Source: CAWHJB01 sp963698715 (GTDB taxonomy: Bacteria; Chloroflexota; Anaerolineae; Anaerolineales; UBA4823). Taken from it: a stretch of DNA of 64,000 nt. Positions 25,895 to 34,842 of this stretch are shown piece by piece. Both the position numbers and the translations under genes were made by a program. The DNA lies in assembly GCA_963698715.1 (NCBI GenBank), contig CAVORW010000006.1, positions 1 through 64,000 on the forward strand, given 5' to 3'. Each line of letters opens with the position of its first letter. Positions within the stretch are counted from its first letter, which is position 1. The notes beneath the pieces are model-generated. The model was not told the origin of the DNA and did no database searches. It was given only the letters and a program-made list of their open reading frames with translations.

Positions 25895-26953
25895 ATGAAA
25901 ATCAAACGTTTATCGATCGGTATCTTACTACTGATCCTGGTAATGGGCTTAGCTGCCTGTGCAGGTGCTGCTGGCCCTGAAGGTCCTGCTGGCCCTCCTG
26001 GTCCTGAAGGTCCTCCTGGTCCTGCCGGCCCGGCTGGTGCTGCAGGTCCTGCTGGCCCTGCTGGCTCAGCTGGGGTGGCTGGGGCAATTGCTGATATCAC
26101 CTGTGCAGAGTGCCATAACGACACAACCCTGATCACCGGGGTTCAAACTGCCTGGAGCGAAACCAAACATGCGACCGGTGAATCTTATGTTCGCGGAACC
26201 AGTGCGAGCTGCGCCGGCTGCCACTCCGGCGGAGGTTTCAGCGCCATGGTTGCGGCGGGACAAAACCCGGGCGAGATTGAGAATGGGGATCCCCATCCCA
26301 CCCGCCAGGATTGCCGGGCCTGCCACCAGATCCACTCAAGCTTCAGCACGGACGACTGGGCTCTGGAGACCAACGATCCGGTAGCGCTCTACGCTGTCGA
26401 AGGCGCGACCTATGATGGTGGCAATGGCAACCTGTGTGTTAACTGCCACCAGCCACGACGAGCTTTCCCTGTCGCAGAAAATGGCGTGATTACAGGCATC
26501 ACCGAACACTGGGGACCTCACCACGGTCCGCAGAGCTCCATGTTGCTTGGTGTTGCTGGCGCTGGCGCTGAAGGCACACCCAGCACGCATTACCTGTCAA
26601 TAGAAAATACATGCGTGGGCTGCCATATGGGCGAAAATTCCAGCCATACCTTTGAGCCGGAAATCGCGGCCTGCCAGGCCTGCCATGCTGACGCCGAAAA
26701 CTTTGATATCAACGGCTTGCAGACCGAGATCCAGGCGGAACTGGATAGACTGGGAGATGCCCTGGTTGCAGCGGGTGTGCTCAACGAAAATACTCCAGAC
26801 GGCCATCCAACCGTAACCGAAGCCCCCGAGGGGGTAGCTACCGCACTCTTTAACTGGATCTATATTGCCCATGAGGACAAGAGCCTGGGTGTCCACAATC
26901 CTGCCTACACCAAGGCCTTGCTCGAAGCATCTTTTGCTGCCTTAGAACAGTAA
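25895..26953 (+). CDS. Hexaheme cytochrome lipoprotein with collagen-like stalk
   Basis: About 352 residues from the ATG at 25895. ATGs at 25889 and 25892 are also possible, and AGGAG at 25883-25887 fits 25895 best. Lipobox GLAAC gives C22. Residues 24-62 are 13 consecutive Gly-X-Y triplets (GPEGPAGPPGPEGPPGPAG..), a collagen-like rod. The rest holds six CXXCH sites (CAECH, CAGCH, CRACH, CVNCH, CVGCH, CQACH) plus many extra histidines that may be distal ligands. It ends in a helical tail without hemes. Collagen-like stretches form triple helices, so the protein may be a lipid-anchored trimer holding hemes away from the membrane. It has its own terminator at 27001. Confidence 0.85.
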   Translation: MKIKRLSIGILLLILVMGLAACAGAAGPEGPAGPPGPEGPPGPAGPAGAAGPAGPAGSAGVAGAIADITCAECHNDTTLITGVQTAWSETKHATGESYVRGTSASCAGCHSGGGFSAMVAAGQNPGEIENGDPHPTRQDCRACHQIHSSFSTDDWALETNDPVALYAVEGATYDGGNGNLCVNCHQPRRAFPVAENGVITGITEHWGPHHGPQSSMLLGVAGAGAEGTPSTHYLSIENTCVGCHMGENSSHTFEPEIAACQACHADAENFDINGLQTEIQAELDRLGDALVAAGVLNENTPDGHPTVTEAPEGVATALFNWIYIAHEDKSLGVHNPAYTKALLEASFAALEQ

Positions 26954-27000
26954 TTGAGGCTGATCATTCTGGTTATTTAGATAACCCGGAAATAATGCCA

Positions 27001-27047
27001 AAACTGCTGTGCGGGCTCTTATTTTGGAGCTTGCACAGCAGTTTTCG
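27001..27047 (+). terminator. Terminator of the collagen-stalk cytochrome gene
   Basis: AAACTGCTGTGC (27001-27012) and GCACAGCAGTTTT (27033-27045) form a 12-bp stem followed by Ts. The remaining bases up to 27343 show no supported gene. Confidence 0.8.
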
Positions 27048-27343
27048 TTTGTACAGCGGTAACTGCGCAGCTTGTGCAGAAAAAAAACACCCGGTGACTT
27101 TTGCCTGCCTTTCAGCATGCTCAGATTGCGTTCCAATTGATTATTACCCAGCGATATCCCAAAACCCTGTCGAGCAAGTGACTCATAAGCCCTCGCTCGA
27201 AGGATTATCTGGCAGTTATGCGGGAGTATGTTGCTAAAGTTGAAGGCTCTTAGGAATTTCTGCGGTAGATCACATCTAGCCAATACTACCGGCATCCCTG
27301 CACATCCCAATTGAAAGTGCTTTATGAAACCAAGAGGCTTCAA

Positions 27344-29458
27344 TCAGTTATTGGGAGCACCAACAGAGATCCAGTCTATAATTTTTTGGATGTCGGCGTC
27401 TGGAAGCTTACCCGCGGGTGGCATGATTGCTCCTTCTGCCTGAGTACCCTCTAATTTTTGAACCAGCAAACTGTTTTCTGGGTCTCCAGGAATCACAGCC
27501 GGAGCATTGTCACCTGTGGTCATGACGGCTTCGTAGCTGGACGAATCCCAGCCGCCCTGGTCGCCATGGCAGAACACACACTTTGCCTCAAAGATGGGCA
27601 TGACATCGGATGAGAAGGAAGACGGCTTGGGCGTAGCTGTTGGTCCAGGCCCCACCTCGGTGCGTCTCAACTGCCGAATGAACGTAACCAGCTGTTGGAT
27701 TTGTTCAGAAGAGAGGATTTCACCCCAGGCAATCATTGCGGTTGCATTGTGGCCATAATTGATCGTATCAAAAATGGCCTGATCGGTATTCGCTTCCTGG
27801 TATTGCGGATCACTTATATCTGGCCCTATGCCACCTTCGCCTTGCAAACCATGGCACTGAGCGCATAATTCCTGGTAAATCTCCGGGCCGCTGACTGAAA
27901 ATTGCTGGGCAGCAATTTCCGGAGGCAGCTCCACTGGGGGATTTAATTCCCAGGTGCGCATGTAATCAACGATAGACTCAATTTCATCATCGCTAAGTGG
28001 ACCACCATTGCTGCTCCCAAAAGGCGACATGCCGAAATTGGGCTGGCCCTGGGAAATAACAGCTTTTAAGGTGAAATCATCACGGGTTGTTAAGTATTCA
28101 GCCGTGCTGATAGGAGCGATAATATCACCCTGCCGCGTTGGGTTTGACCCGCCTTCACCGAATTCGCCATGACAAACCGCGCAATTATCGGCGTATAGGT
28201 TTTGTCCGAGGTCTACGGAAGTCCCTTGAGATGCGCTGAAAGTATAACTTACCAGGGCATTCATCTGCTCATTCGTTAAGATATTTCCCCAGACTGGCAT
28301 GGTCTCATGCGGTCCGCCTGTGCTGATGGTTTGTTTGGCCTGCTCAAGATTATCTTGTGACGGTATGCGTTGGCCGTGGCAGCTAAAGCAATATTGCTGA
28401 AAAAGTTCCTGGCCTTCGGGGACAGATTCTGGGTCGACGGTAAAGGCAGCCAGAGTATCAAGCTCAGTGGCGCTGAGTTTTTCCTGCCAGGGCGGCATTT
28501 CCAGGTGCAACCCGCCTTGGCTGATAATTTCTTTCAGTGTATTTTCATCACCGCTAAAACCAACCGAACGGCCATGGCAAGCTGAACAATTGGTGACATA
28601 GAGGCGCTGCCCATCAGGTGCCACCATGAAATTCAATAATGCTGTTTGGCTTTCTTGATCCAATACGTCGATCCATTCCGGTATGTCTAATCCTTCGTGA
28701 GGGAGATAACTTCTGCCAGTTTCAATCGCTTCTTTCAGCTGGATCGGATTGCCTGATACCAAATCAGTGACCTCGTGGCAGGCGCCGCAGGTATCGGCAA
28801 ATACTGTGCTGCCGGATGGAGAAAGGATAAAACCAGCCAGGGCATCGATCTGCTCATTGGTCAGATCCCCACTCCAGGCTGGCATACCTTCGTGCCCGCC
28901 TTGGGCGATGATGGCATGCAGGTTGCTGCCCGGCTGTACAGAGATCGAAGGACCATGACAGCCGGCACAATTTTTTGCGTATAAAGCGGCAGTCGGATCA
29001 CCCGGGGTTGCTTCAGAAGGCGGAGGTGTATCGCGATAGGATTGAATGGAAAGGAATGTGACCCCAATCAATCCCAATAGAGTTATAGAGGTCACAAGGG
29101 GACGACCCCTGAAGTGACGCAATTTATTACTGTCCAGGAACGGCAGCATAAAAAGCATCAGGATTGCAATGGTGGGAATAACTACCACGCCGACAACTTC
29201 CAGGCTGCCTGGAAAATATTTCAATAGCTGAAAGAGAAACAGGAAATACCATTCGGGCCGAGGGGTGTAGGCGGTATCCGCCGGATTGGCGGGTGCTTCA
29301 AGCGGTGCGCCAATAAAATATGCCAGTCCAATCAGCAGTATGAATACAACCAGGGAGATGACGGCATCTTTAAAAAGGATATCAGGAAAGAATGGCACAC
29401 CTTTCTCTTTATCCTTTTTGTATTGCTCTAAATATTCTTGTTTCTCTTGTTTATTCAT
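27344..29458 (-). CDS. Cytochrome b subunit-IV domain fused to a heptaheme cytochrome c
   Basis: 704 residues. Residues 1-145 are the C-terminal half of cytochrome b (subunit IV of b6f): three to four TM helices with PRPEWYFLFLFQLLKYFPG, whose PEWY motif lines the quinol-oxidation site. After a last helix ending at SIQSYRD, the chain leaves the membrane and carries seven CXXCH sites: CAGCH, CGACH, CSACH, CFSCH, CAVCH, CAQCH, CVFCH. They sit in repeated small cytochrome c domains with GMPAW/EMPPW-type Met ligands. The last module (PIFEAKCVFCHGDQGGWD..) resembles the C-terminus of the NapC-like protein at 30671. Its start lies 3 bases after the cytochrome b6 gene. The fusion likely replaces cytochrome f/c1 as the electron exit of the complex. 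Confidence 0.9.
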   Translation of the reverse strand: MNKQEKQEYLEQYKKDKEKGVPFFPDILFKDAVISLVVFILLIGLAYFIGAPLEAPANPADTAYTPRPEWYFLFLFQLLKYFPGSLEVVGVVVIPTIAILMLFMLPFLDSNKLRHFRGRPLVTSITLLGLIGVTFLSIQSYRDTPPPSEATPGDPTAALYAKNCAGCHGPSISVQPGSNLHAIIAQGGHEGMPAWSGDLTNEQIDALAGFILSPSGSTVFADTCGACHEVTDLVSGNPIQLKEAIETGRSYLPHEGLDIPEWIDVLDQESQTALLNFMVAPDGQRLYVTNCSACHGRSVGFSGDENTLKEIISQGGLHLEMPPWQEKLSATELDTLAAFTVDPESVPEGQELFQQYCFSCHGQRIPSQDNLEQAKQTISTGGPHETMPVWGNILTNEQMNALVSYTFSASQGTSVDLGQNLYADNCAVCHGEFGEGGSNPTRQGDIIAPISTAEYLTTRDDFTLKAVISQGQPNFGMSPFGSSNGGPLSDDEIESIVDYMRTWELNPPVELPPEIAAQQFSVSGPEIYQELCAQCHGLQGEGGIGPDISDPQYQEANTDQAIFDTINYGHNATAMIAWGEILSSEQIQQLVTFIRQLRRTEVGPGPTATPKPSSFSSDVMPIFEAKCVFCHGDQGGWDSSSYEAVMTTGDNAPAVIPGDPENSLLVQKLEGTQAEGAIMPPAGKLPDADIQKIIDWISVGAPNN

Positions 29459-29461
29459 CGA

Positions 29462-30121
29462 CTACTCTTCTCGTTTTGGGACCGCGCTGATCCCAATTCG
29501 AATGACCAGGTACATATGAATAGCGATAAGAAGCAGAAGAATGGCGGGCAGCACCCAGACGTGGACGCCGAAAAAACGTGCCAGGGTGATTGCGGTTAAC
29601 TCCTCGCCCCCACGCACAACCCTTAACATAAAATCGCCGATCAATGGCGGAGTGCCGGCGATCCGAGTGCCAACAGTAGTTGCCCAATAGGCTTTTTGAT
29701 CCCAGGGCAATAAATAGCCTGTGAAGCCAAAGCCGATCACAACAATCAGGAGAAAAACTCCCGTAAACCAGGTGATTTCGCGTGGAAATTTATAAGCGCC
29801 ATAAAATATTACTCGCAGCATATGCAGCACTACCAGGATAACCATGGCACTGGCGCCCCAATGATGCAGCCCACGGATCAACCAGCCCATCGGCACCTGG
29901 GTTGTGATGTACTGCACGCTGTTATATGCGTGATCCGGTGTAGGCACGTAGTAAATAGTAAGGAGGATGCCGGTAACCATCTGGTTAATTGCTAAGAATA
30001 GTGAGGCGCTCCCTAGCGTGTACAGCCAGTTGACTTTAGGGATTTTCCGAAGAAATACTGCCTCCCATACCTGGCGCCAGGACATGCGTTCATCTAACCA
30101 ATTTCCTAATCTTGTGTTCAT
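29462..30121 (-). CDS. Cytochrome b6-type subunit of a quinol:cytochrome oxidoreductase
   Basis: 219 residues, four TM helices, the normal size for cytochrome b6. Candidate heme ligands are H86, H100, H187 and H202 (LIRGLHHWGAS, VVLHMLR, FFGVHVWVLP, AIHMYLV). These are the positions and the 14-residue spacing of b6 proteins. Position 35, the cysteine that holds the extra heme in plant b6, is Thr (NWLYTLGS), so that covalent heme is probably absent. GYLLPWDQKAYWA is the conserved quinol-site loop. It is translated between the Rieske gene (1 base gap) and the subunit-IV/heptaheme gene (3 base gap). Confidence 0.93.
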   Translation of the reverse strand: MNTRLGNWLDERMSWRQVWEAVFLRKIPKVNWLYTLGSASLFLAINQMVTGILLTIYYVPTPDHAYNSVQYITTQVPMGWLIRGLHHWGASAMVILVVLHMLRVIFYGAYKFPREITWFTGVFLLIVVIGFGFTGYLLPWDQKAYWATTVGTRIAGTPPLIGDFMLRVVRGGEELTAITLARFFGVHVWVLPAILLLLIAIHMYLVIRIGISAVPKREE

Positions 30122-30122
30122 A

Positions 30123-30602
30123 TCATCCTACTAAAACGAACAGTCGCTCATCCTCAACCTTTACTTCATACCGGTTCAGAGGGCGAGGCGGCGGACCTGA
30201 CTCGACATTCCCCTCTTTATCAAAAGCTGCGTTATGGCAAGGACAGAAAAACTGGTTCTGATCTGAAATCCAGCGCACACGGCAGCCCAGGTGTGTGCAT
30301 ACGTTTGACATGACCACGAAATCACGCCCATTCTCTGTGTAAGCATATAAAGAGAGTTCTTCTACGTCTACAATCCAACCAGATTTTCGTTCAACCTTGA
30401 CCTTGAACAACGTCGGATTTCCAAGTTCGACCTTATCGATCGAACCGAGCAGTTGCCAATTTGTTGCGCGATCGGATATCAGGGCTGGGCCAATAATGTA
30501 TGCTACAGCGGGTATCGCCATTCCTGCACTGATCAACCCACCGATGGCCCAGGTTGCAATCTCCAAGAAGGAGCGCCGGCTGGTCGTTTTTTCTTCACTC
30601 AT
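30123..30602 (-). CDS. Rieske [2Fe-2S] subunit
   Basis: 159 residues. SRRSFLE and a hydrophobic segment form a twin-arginine-type signal/anchor. The C-terminal domain has CTHLGC and CPCHNAAFD, the Cys/His pairs of the 2Fe-2S cluster, and the disulfide cysteines expected in high-potential Rieske proteins. It takes one electron from quinol at the outer side of the cytochrome b complex and passes it to the cytochrome c chain. It is the first core gene of the cytochrome b operon, 68 bases after the NapC-like gene. Confidence 0.95.
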   Translation of the reverse strand: MSEEKTTSRRSFLEIATWAIGGLISAGMAIPAVAYIIGPALISDRATNWQLLGSIDKVELGNPTLFKVKVERKSGWIVDVEELSLYAYTENGRDFVVMSNVCTHLGCRVRWISDQNQFFCPCHNAAFDKEGNVESGPPPRPLNRYEVKVEDERLFVLVG

Positions 30603-30670
30603 AACTCACCTCTAACTAGCCCAAACCGAGTGCAACGCTCACCTATATCGGCCTGCTGAGGCTAGAAATG

Positions 30671-32365
30671 TTAATTTTCGGGCGCGCCGGCATTGATCCA
30701 TTCGATCACAAGGTCCAATTCTTCAGGGTTAAATTGCCCAAAATGAGGTTGTGGTTGATTTTGCAGGATCACCATGGGGCTGGTTTCTGCACTGCCCGGT
30801 ATGACCGCTGGTCCGCTTTCACCACCTTGTATCGTAGCAGCATAATTTGTCAAATCCAGGCCCTTGATTCCGTTTTGCCCATGGCAACTGCCGCAGCGCA
30901 GTTCAAGCAGTGGGCCGACTGTGTCAAGGTAATTCAAGGCACCACCCAGGGGAACAGGTTGAGGGGTTGGCGTGGGAGGCAGCTGCTTCAGAACAATCTC
31001 GCGTAGACCAGGGGCATCAAAACCTGCATATTCCCATACGCTGCCATGGCAGGCGCTGTTGGAGCAGAAGGATGTATTGCTTACCCCACCTGGATCGGCG
31101 GTTGTATGGCAGTTTTCGCAGGTCGTATCGAAGGCTGCATGATGCTGGTTGATCCAATTCGCATTTAGATGGGTTTGTGGTTCGGATCCGCGGCTGATTT
31201 CAATGTCTGCGACAATGTCATTTGGGCCAGCGACAATTGGGACAGAATGGCATAAATTGCATTCCAGCCGTATCGCCTCATTGGCGGCATTTAAGTGTTT
31301 GCCGTCATGACAGCGGAAGCACCCAGGCGAGTCTTTGTGCCCAACATTGTTTGGGTGGGAAGCCCAATCCGAGTTTTGTTCGGGAAAAACGCTGTTTTGA
31401 TATGCATTGACCAGGGCAGCAATTGCGCCATCTACTTGATCCCGATTGGCCTGATAGTATTCAGGGTAATAAGCTGTGTAATAATTTGCCAGCCCTTTAA
31501 TCCCATTGATACCCATACCTGCTGTCTCATAGAGCTGGCTGTAAACTTCGACTGCTTTGTTGCGGATATCGGGGATATCTTGCGAAATGAGGCCGTTTTC
31601 CATCAACTGATCGACAGCATCATCGGGCGGGGGAACCAAATGCGTGATGCGATTGTGGCAAGTGATGCAGTCCATTTCGACCAGCTCGTCAGGGTTAACC
31701 GACTGCGGGGAGATGTCAGCATCGATGGATATATATTCGTCGACCGTGTCATCATCTTTAGTTACCCGTACATATGGAATGGTTTGTTGAGCATCGTCAG
31801 TAGCAAGGAATTCTACCTTGTTCATAATATGCCAGTGGATTCCGCGCCCCAGACCAAGCCGCTCACTGCCGCCGCCGGTTTTAAGTACCAGATAGATCGA
31901 GAGCGGTGTGTTTGACGTGTCATTCCCAAAACGCTTGATTTCACGCAGGCTGTCATCAGAAAATTTATCGGGTGAATGGCAGAGTTCGCAGGTTTCCCGA
32001 GCAGGACGCAGAGTATGGGCTGTAATTGGAAATTCATACGTGCTGAACGCAGTCGCAAAGACATGCTTAAGATCGCCGGCCTTGCGGGTGATGCGGGTGG
32101 CGATAAAGCCTTTGCCGATATGACAATCGACACAATCAATCCTGGCATGGGGGGAGATTAAATACGCCGTATATTCCGGTGGCATCGTATGGCAGGCCGT
32201 GCCGCAAAATTCGGGCGAATTTGTATACTCCCACCCATAGGCAGCGCCAATTAGCAACAGCAGCGTCAGGCCACCCAGCACCGCATATGGCATAGCTTTT
32301 ATCCACCTGGGCGCTCCAGAAGGTGGAAAGAAAAACCTCTTTAACTTTTGCAGCAAGACCTTCAT
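30671..32365 (-). CDS. NapC/NirT-like membrane-anchored multiheme cytochrome c
   Basis: 564 residues. One N-terminal TM helix (residues about 25-45) is followed by SPEFCGTACHTMPPEYTAY, the CX3CH first-heme site typical of NapC/NrfH quinol dehydrogenases. Canonical sites follow: CVDCH, CELCH, CITCH, CFRCH, CNLCH, CENCH. A CX4CH site (CSNSACH) and a last CGSCH in a C-terminal module resembling the tail of the 704-residue protein complete the set. That makes about nine hemes, more than the four of NapC. It probably takes electrons from, or exchanges them with, the quinone pool. It is the first gene of the Rieske/cytochrome b operon with a strong AGGAGGGG ribosome site. Confidence 0.88.
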   Translation of the reverse strand: MKVLLQKLKRFFFPPSGAPRWIKAMPYAVLGGLTLLLLIGAAYGWEYTNSPEFCGTACHTMPPEYTAYLISPHARIDCVDCHIGKGFIATRITRKAGDLKHVFATAFSTYEFPITAHTLRPARETCELCHSPDKFSDDSLREIKRFGNDTSNTPLSIYLVLKTGGGSERLGLGRGIHWHIMNKVEFLATDDAQQTIPYVRVTKDDDTVDEYISIDADISPQSVNPDELVEMDCITCHNRITHLVPPPDDAVDQLMENGLISQDIPDIRNKAVEVYSQLYETAGMGINGIKGLANYYTAYYPEYYQANRDQVDGAIAALVNAYQNSVFPEQNSDWASHPNNVGHKDSPGCFRCHDGKHLNAANEAIRLECNLCHSVPIVAGPNDIVADIEISRGSEPQTHLNANWINQHHAAFDTTCENCHTTADPGGVSNTSFCSNSACHGSVWEYAGFDAPGLREIVLKQLPPTPTPQPVPLGGALNYLDTVGPLLELRCGSCHGQNGIKGLDLTNYAATIQGGESGPAVIPGSAETSPMVILQNQPQPHFGQFNPEELDLVIEWINAGAPEN

Positions 32366-33037
32366 GAACCCCTCCTTACACGATAAAACGATCTTGGTCT
32401 ACCCAATCATTTAGGAGAAGATAGGTTGGTATCGGTTCTTCTGATGATAACAACCAACGCACCTGCTCAAACCATAGTTGCAATTGTTGGTCTGCATACT
32501 TTTGATCGCTTCTTAATGTTCGAGCACATATCGGCCATTTGCAAGCACTTGCTTATCTGCCAAGGGAAGCAAAACGGTTGCAACGCTGACCCTTGTGTAC
32601 AATCCCCCTTCGAGCTAGGTTGGTTAGCATAAGTATTTTACCCCAATAATTAACGATTGATGAACATTTTTATGGATTGTTTATTTTTGAACTTATGCGC
32701 CGGTCTAATATCTGGCACCTCAATCAGTATCTGTATAGCGAGAACACCTGCGATCAGTTTGTCGGATTGATACTCACCACATAGGATTCCAAAGGCCCAG
32801 ACTGATTCTCTGGGACTCCCCCACAGAGATTCCTAAAGACCCCCCAGATTTTATTGCTTTGGGCATATAGGTTACAATAGCATTGCATAGGATTGGGGAG
32901 CAATTAATTCGATGAATACCAGATCAAAATATATACGCGCTTGCGATACAGGGACCAATCTGAGGATCCACCTGGCTGTAGTAGGGCGGCAAAATCTGGC
33001 ACGGAAAATATTTGAGAACTAAAAGAAGGAGTTGAAC
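32366..33037. other. Intergenic region upstream of the Rieske/cytochrome b operon
   Basis: It contains copy B of the dispersed repeat (32806-32839). On the minus strand, 32630-32376 reads as an 84-codon frame interrupted by one TAA, ending 10 bases before the NapC-like start. No family was recognised, so it is not called as a gene. Confidence 0.4.
32806..32839. repeat. Dispersed repeat, copy B
   Basis: This copy starts TTCTCTGGGACTCCCCCAC and matches copy A at 16608-16641. Confidence 0.55.
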
Positions 33038-34033
33038 ATGGAATATCGACGATTGGGGAGGGCGGGTTTGCGTGTCTCTGCGCTTTCACTGGGAGCGTGG
33101 GTAACTTTTGGGGGACAGGTTGGCGAAGAAACGGCTTATCAGTGTATGAAAGCGGCTTACGAAGCTGGGGTGAATTTTTTTGATAACGCCGAAGCGTATG
33201 AAGATGGCAATGCTGAAATCGTGATGGGCAAAGTGATAAAAAAAACCGGCTGGAAACGTTCAGACCTGGTGCTTTCAACTAAGATCTTTTGGGGCGGTGA
33301 TGGCGTCAACAATTCGGGCCTATCTTATAAACACATTGTCGAAGGAACGAACGCAGCGCTAAAGCGGATGCAAACGGAGTACGTTGATCTCATCTTCTGC
33401 CATCGTCCGGATATCAGCACCCCGATCGAAGAAACTGTCTGGGCAATGAACCAGGTGATTCGTGAAGGTAAAGCCTTCTACTGGGGTACCAGCGAGTGGA
33501 GTGCTCAACAAATCATGGAGGCTTATGGAATTGCCCGTCGTGAGCATCTGATCCCACCTGTAATGGAGCAGCCCCAATACAATATGTTCCATCGTGAGCG
33601 CTTCGAACACGAATATGCCCGTTTATATTCTGAAATTGGCCTTGGCACTACAATCTGGAGCCCGCTGGCGAGCGGCTTGCTCACCGGGAAATATAACCAG
33701 GGCATCCCGGAAGGCAGCAGGCTGGACCTTGAGGGATATGATTGGCTGCGAGAACGTTATGAGAGCAAAGAAGGCCAGCGTATGATTGAAAAAGTGCGCC
33801 TGCTTGGCACGGTTGCAGAGGAGCTCGGCTGTAGTCTGGCTCAACTCGCACTGGCTTGGTGTCTGAAGAATCCGAATGTCAGCACGGTGATAACCGGAGC
33901 TTCCAGAGCAGATCAGGTCACTGAAAATATGAAAGCCCTCGATCTCGTCGGCCAGCTGGATGACGAAACCATGGAGCGGATTGAATCAATCTTGGATAAT
34001 AAGCCGGCTTCTATCCCCAATTTCCGCGATTGA
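33038..34033 (+). CDS. Aldo/keto reductase (Kv-beta-like)
   Basis: 331 residues from the ATG at 33038, preceded by AAGGAG. The (alpha/beta)8 fold shows SLGAWVTFGG, NFFDNAEAYEDGNAE (catalytic Asp/Tyr region), STKIFWGG with the catalytic Lys, and DLIFCHRPD with the catalytic His. TSEWSAQQIMEAYGIA is followed by the NADPH-binding WSPLASGLLTGKY and ITGASRADQVTEN. It reduces aldehydes or ketones with NADPH. The physiological substrate is unknown. It is monocistronic by context, with a minus-strand pair downstream. Confidence 0.9.
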   Translation: MEYRRLGRAGLRVSALSLGAWVTFGGQVGEETAYQCMKAAYEAGVNFFDNAEAYEDGNAEIVMGKVIKKTGWKRSDLVLSTKIFWGGDGVNNSGLSYKHIVEGTNAALKRMQTEYVDLIFCHRPDISTPIEETVWAMNQVIREGKAFYWGTSEWSAQQIMEAYGIARREHLIPPVMEQPQYNMFHRERFEHEYARLYSEIGLGTTIWSPLASGLLTGKYNQGIPEGSRLDLEGYDWLRERYESKEGQRMIEKVRLLGTVAEELGCSLAQLALAWCLKNPNVSTVITGASRADQVTENMKALDLVGQLDDETMERIESILDNKPASIPNFRD

Positions 34034-34178
34034 TGCCCGATTGGGTCTCTAAAAAAAGGCGGTAGCTGGAAAGGTGTTCCCCTTCCGACCAACCACCATT
34101 TTAAGTTCTCTCACGCGGATACTCCCAGGGATTGACCTTATCCAGGCAGAGTGGAACGTAATTGCTCCAGATCGCAGG

Positions 34179-34796
34179 TCAAGAGTTTAACTTCTGAATC
34201 GGCTGGCGAATCACGGTCTTCAATTTCTGGGGTGGGGTCCGCCGTGGGTCGCTCAAATATATTTCGTGATGCTTGCCGCTTGGATGGTAGCCGTTTGCCT
34301 GGATGAATTCATGCATCCGGGCGATGGTAGGCCCTTCATCGGCATAAGCCCCCAGATAAAGTATCTGGACTGAAAGGCCTTCATGGTAGGATGCGAAGCG
34401 TAATCGCTGCAGGCTGGCAAGCCCCTTCTTGATGAACGCCTCGCTCCTGGCAGCCTCCATATCCGTTTCTGTGATAAAGGCTGGCTGCATAATCATCATC
34501 GTCCAATCCCATTCATCTTTCACATCCAGCTTAAACCTGCTCATGTCTTCCATCCACCACAATCCCTCCATTGGGGGGACAACGTATTCATATCCTTGCG
34601 GTTTCATGCGAAATTTTAGCGAGTAGGCTGCGGCATATAAGGCTTCTATAGCTGCCTGATAGGCGGGGGAACGATTGGGATCACCATGGCCATCGATCAT
34701 CAAGAAATTCATCTCGGGCACATCGACCACCGAAAATTCATGCTTAGAAGGCTGATACAGCTCTTTGAATTCCTTTTTGGCATCAAATTTGGTCAT
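34179..34796 (-). CDS. GyrI-like small-molecule-binding protein
   Basis: About 205 residues from the ATG at 34796, preceded by AAGGAGAATTAAA. VDVPEMNFLMIDGHGDPN, PPMEGLWWMED, DEWDWTMMIMQPAFIT and a C-terminal HPSGKHHEIYLSDPRR are typical of the stand-alone GyrI-like (SOUL/AraC-effector) family. Members bind hydrophobic or cationic compounds, and some hydrolyse toxins. It begins 46 bases after the PadR regulator gene on the same strand, a common pairing that suggests inducible detoxification. Confidence 0.85.
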   Translation of the reverse strand: MTKFDAKKEFKELYQPSKHEFSVVDVPEMNFLMIDGHGDPNRSPAYQAAIEALYAAAYSLKFRMKPQGYEYVVPPMEGLWWMEDMSRFKLDVKDEWDWTMMIMQPAFITETDMEAARSEAFIKKGLASLQRLRFASYHEGLSVQILYLGAYADEGPTIARMHEFIQANGYHPSGKHHEIYLSDPRRTPPQKLKTVIRQPIQKLNS

Positions 34797-34842
34797 TTTA
34801 ATTCTCCTTATGCAAGTTGCGAAAATTGTCTCGATGAGGAGC

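Noticed and set aside
25852..26136. Minus-strand frame with a collagen-like Gly-Pro-rich translation opposite the real collagen-like stretch
   Set aside because: GGNCCN repeats read as Gly/Pro/Ala on both strands, and the plus frame has the lipobox, ribosome site and heme sites.
26942..27343. Minus-strand 133-residue open frame between the two cytochrome genes
   Set aside because: It runs through the plus-strand terminator hairpin, has no ribosome site and no family features.
32426..32632. Plus-strand 68-residue frame upstream of the aldo/keto reductase
   Set aside because: No family features, far from the next plus-strand gene and overlapping a better minus-strand reading.
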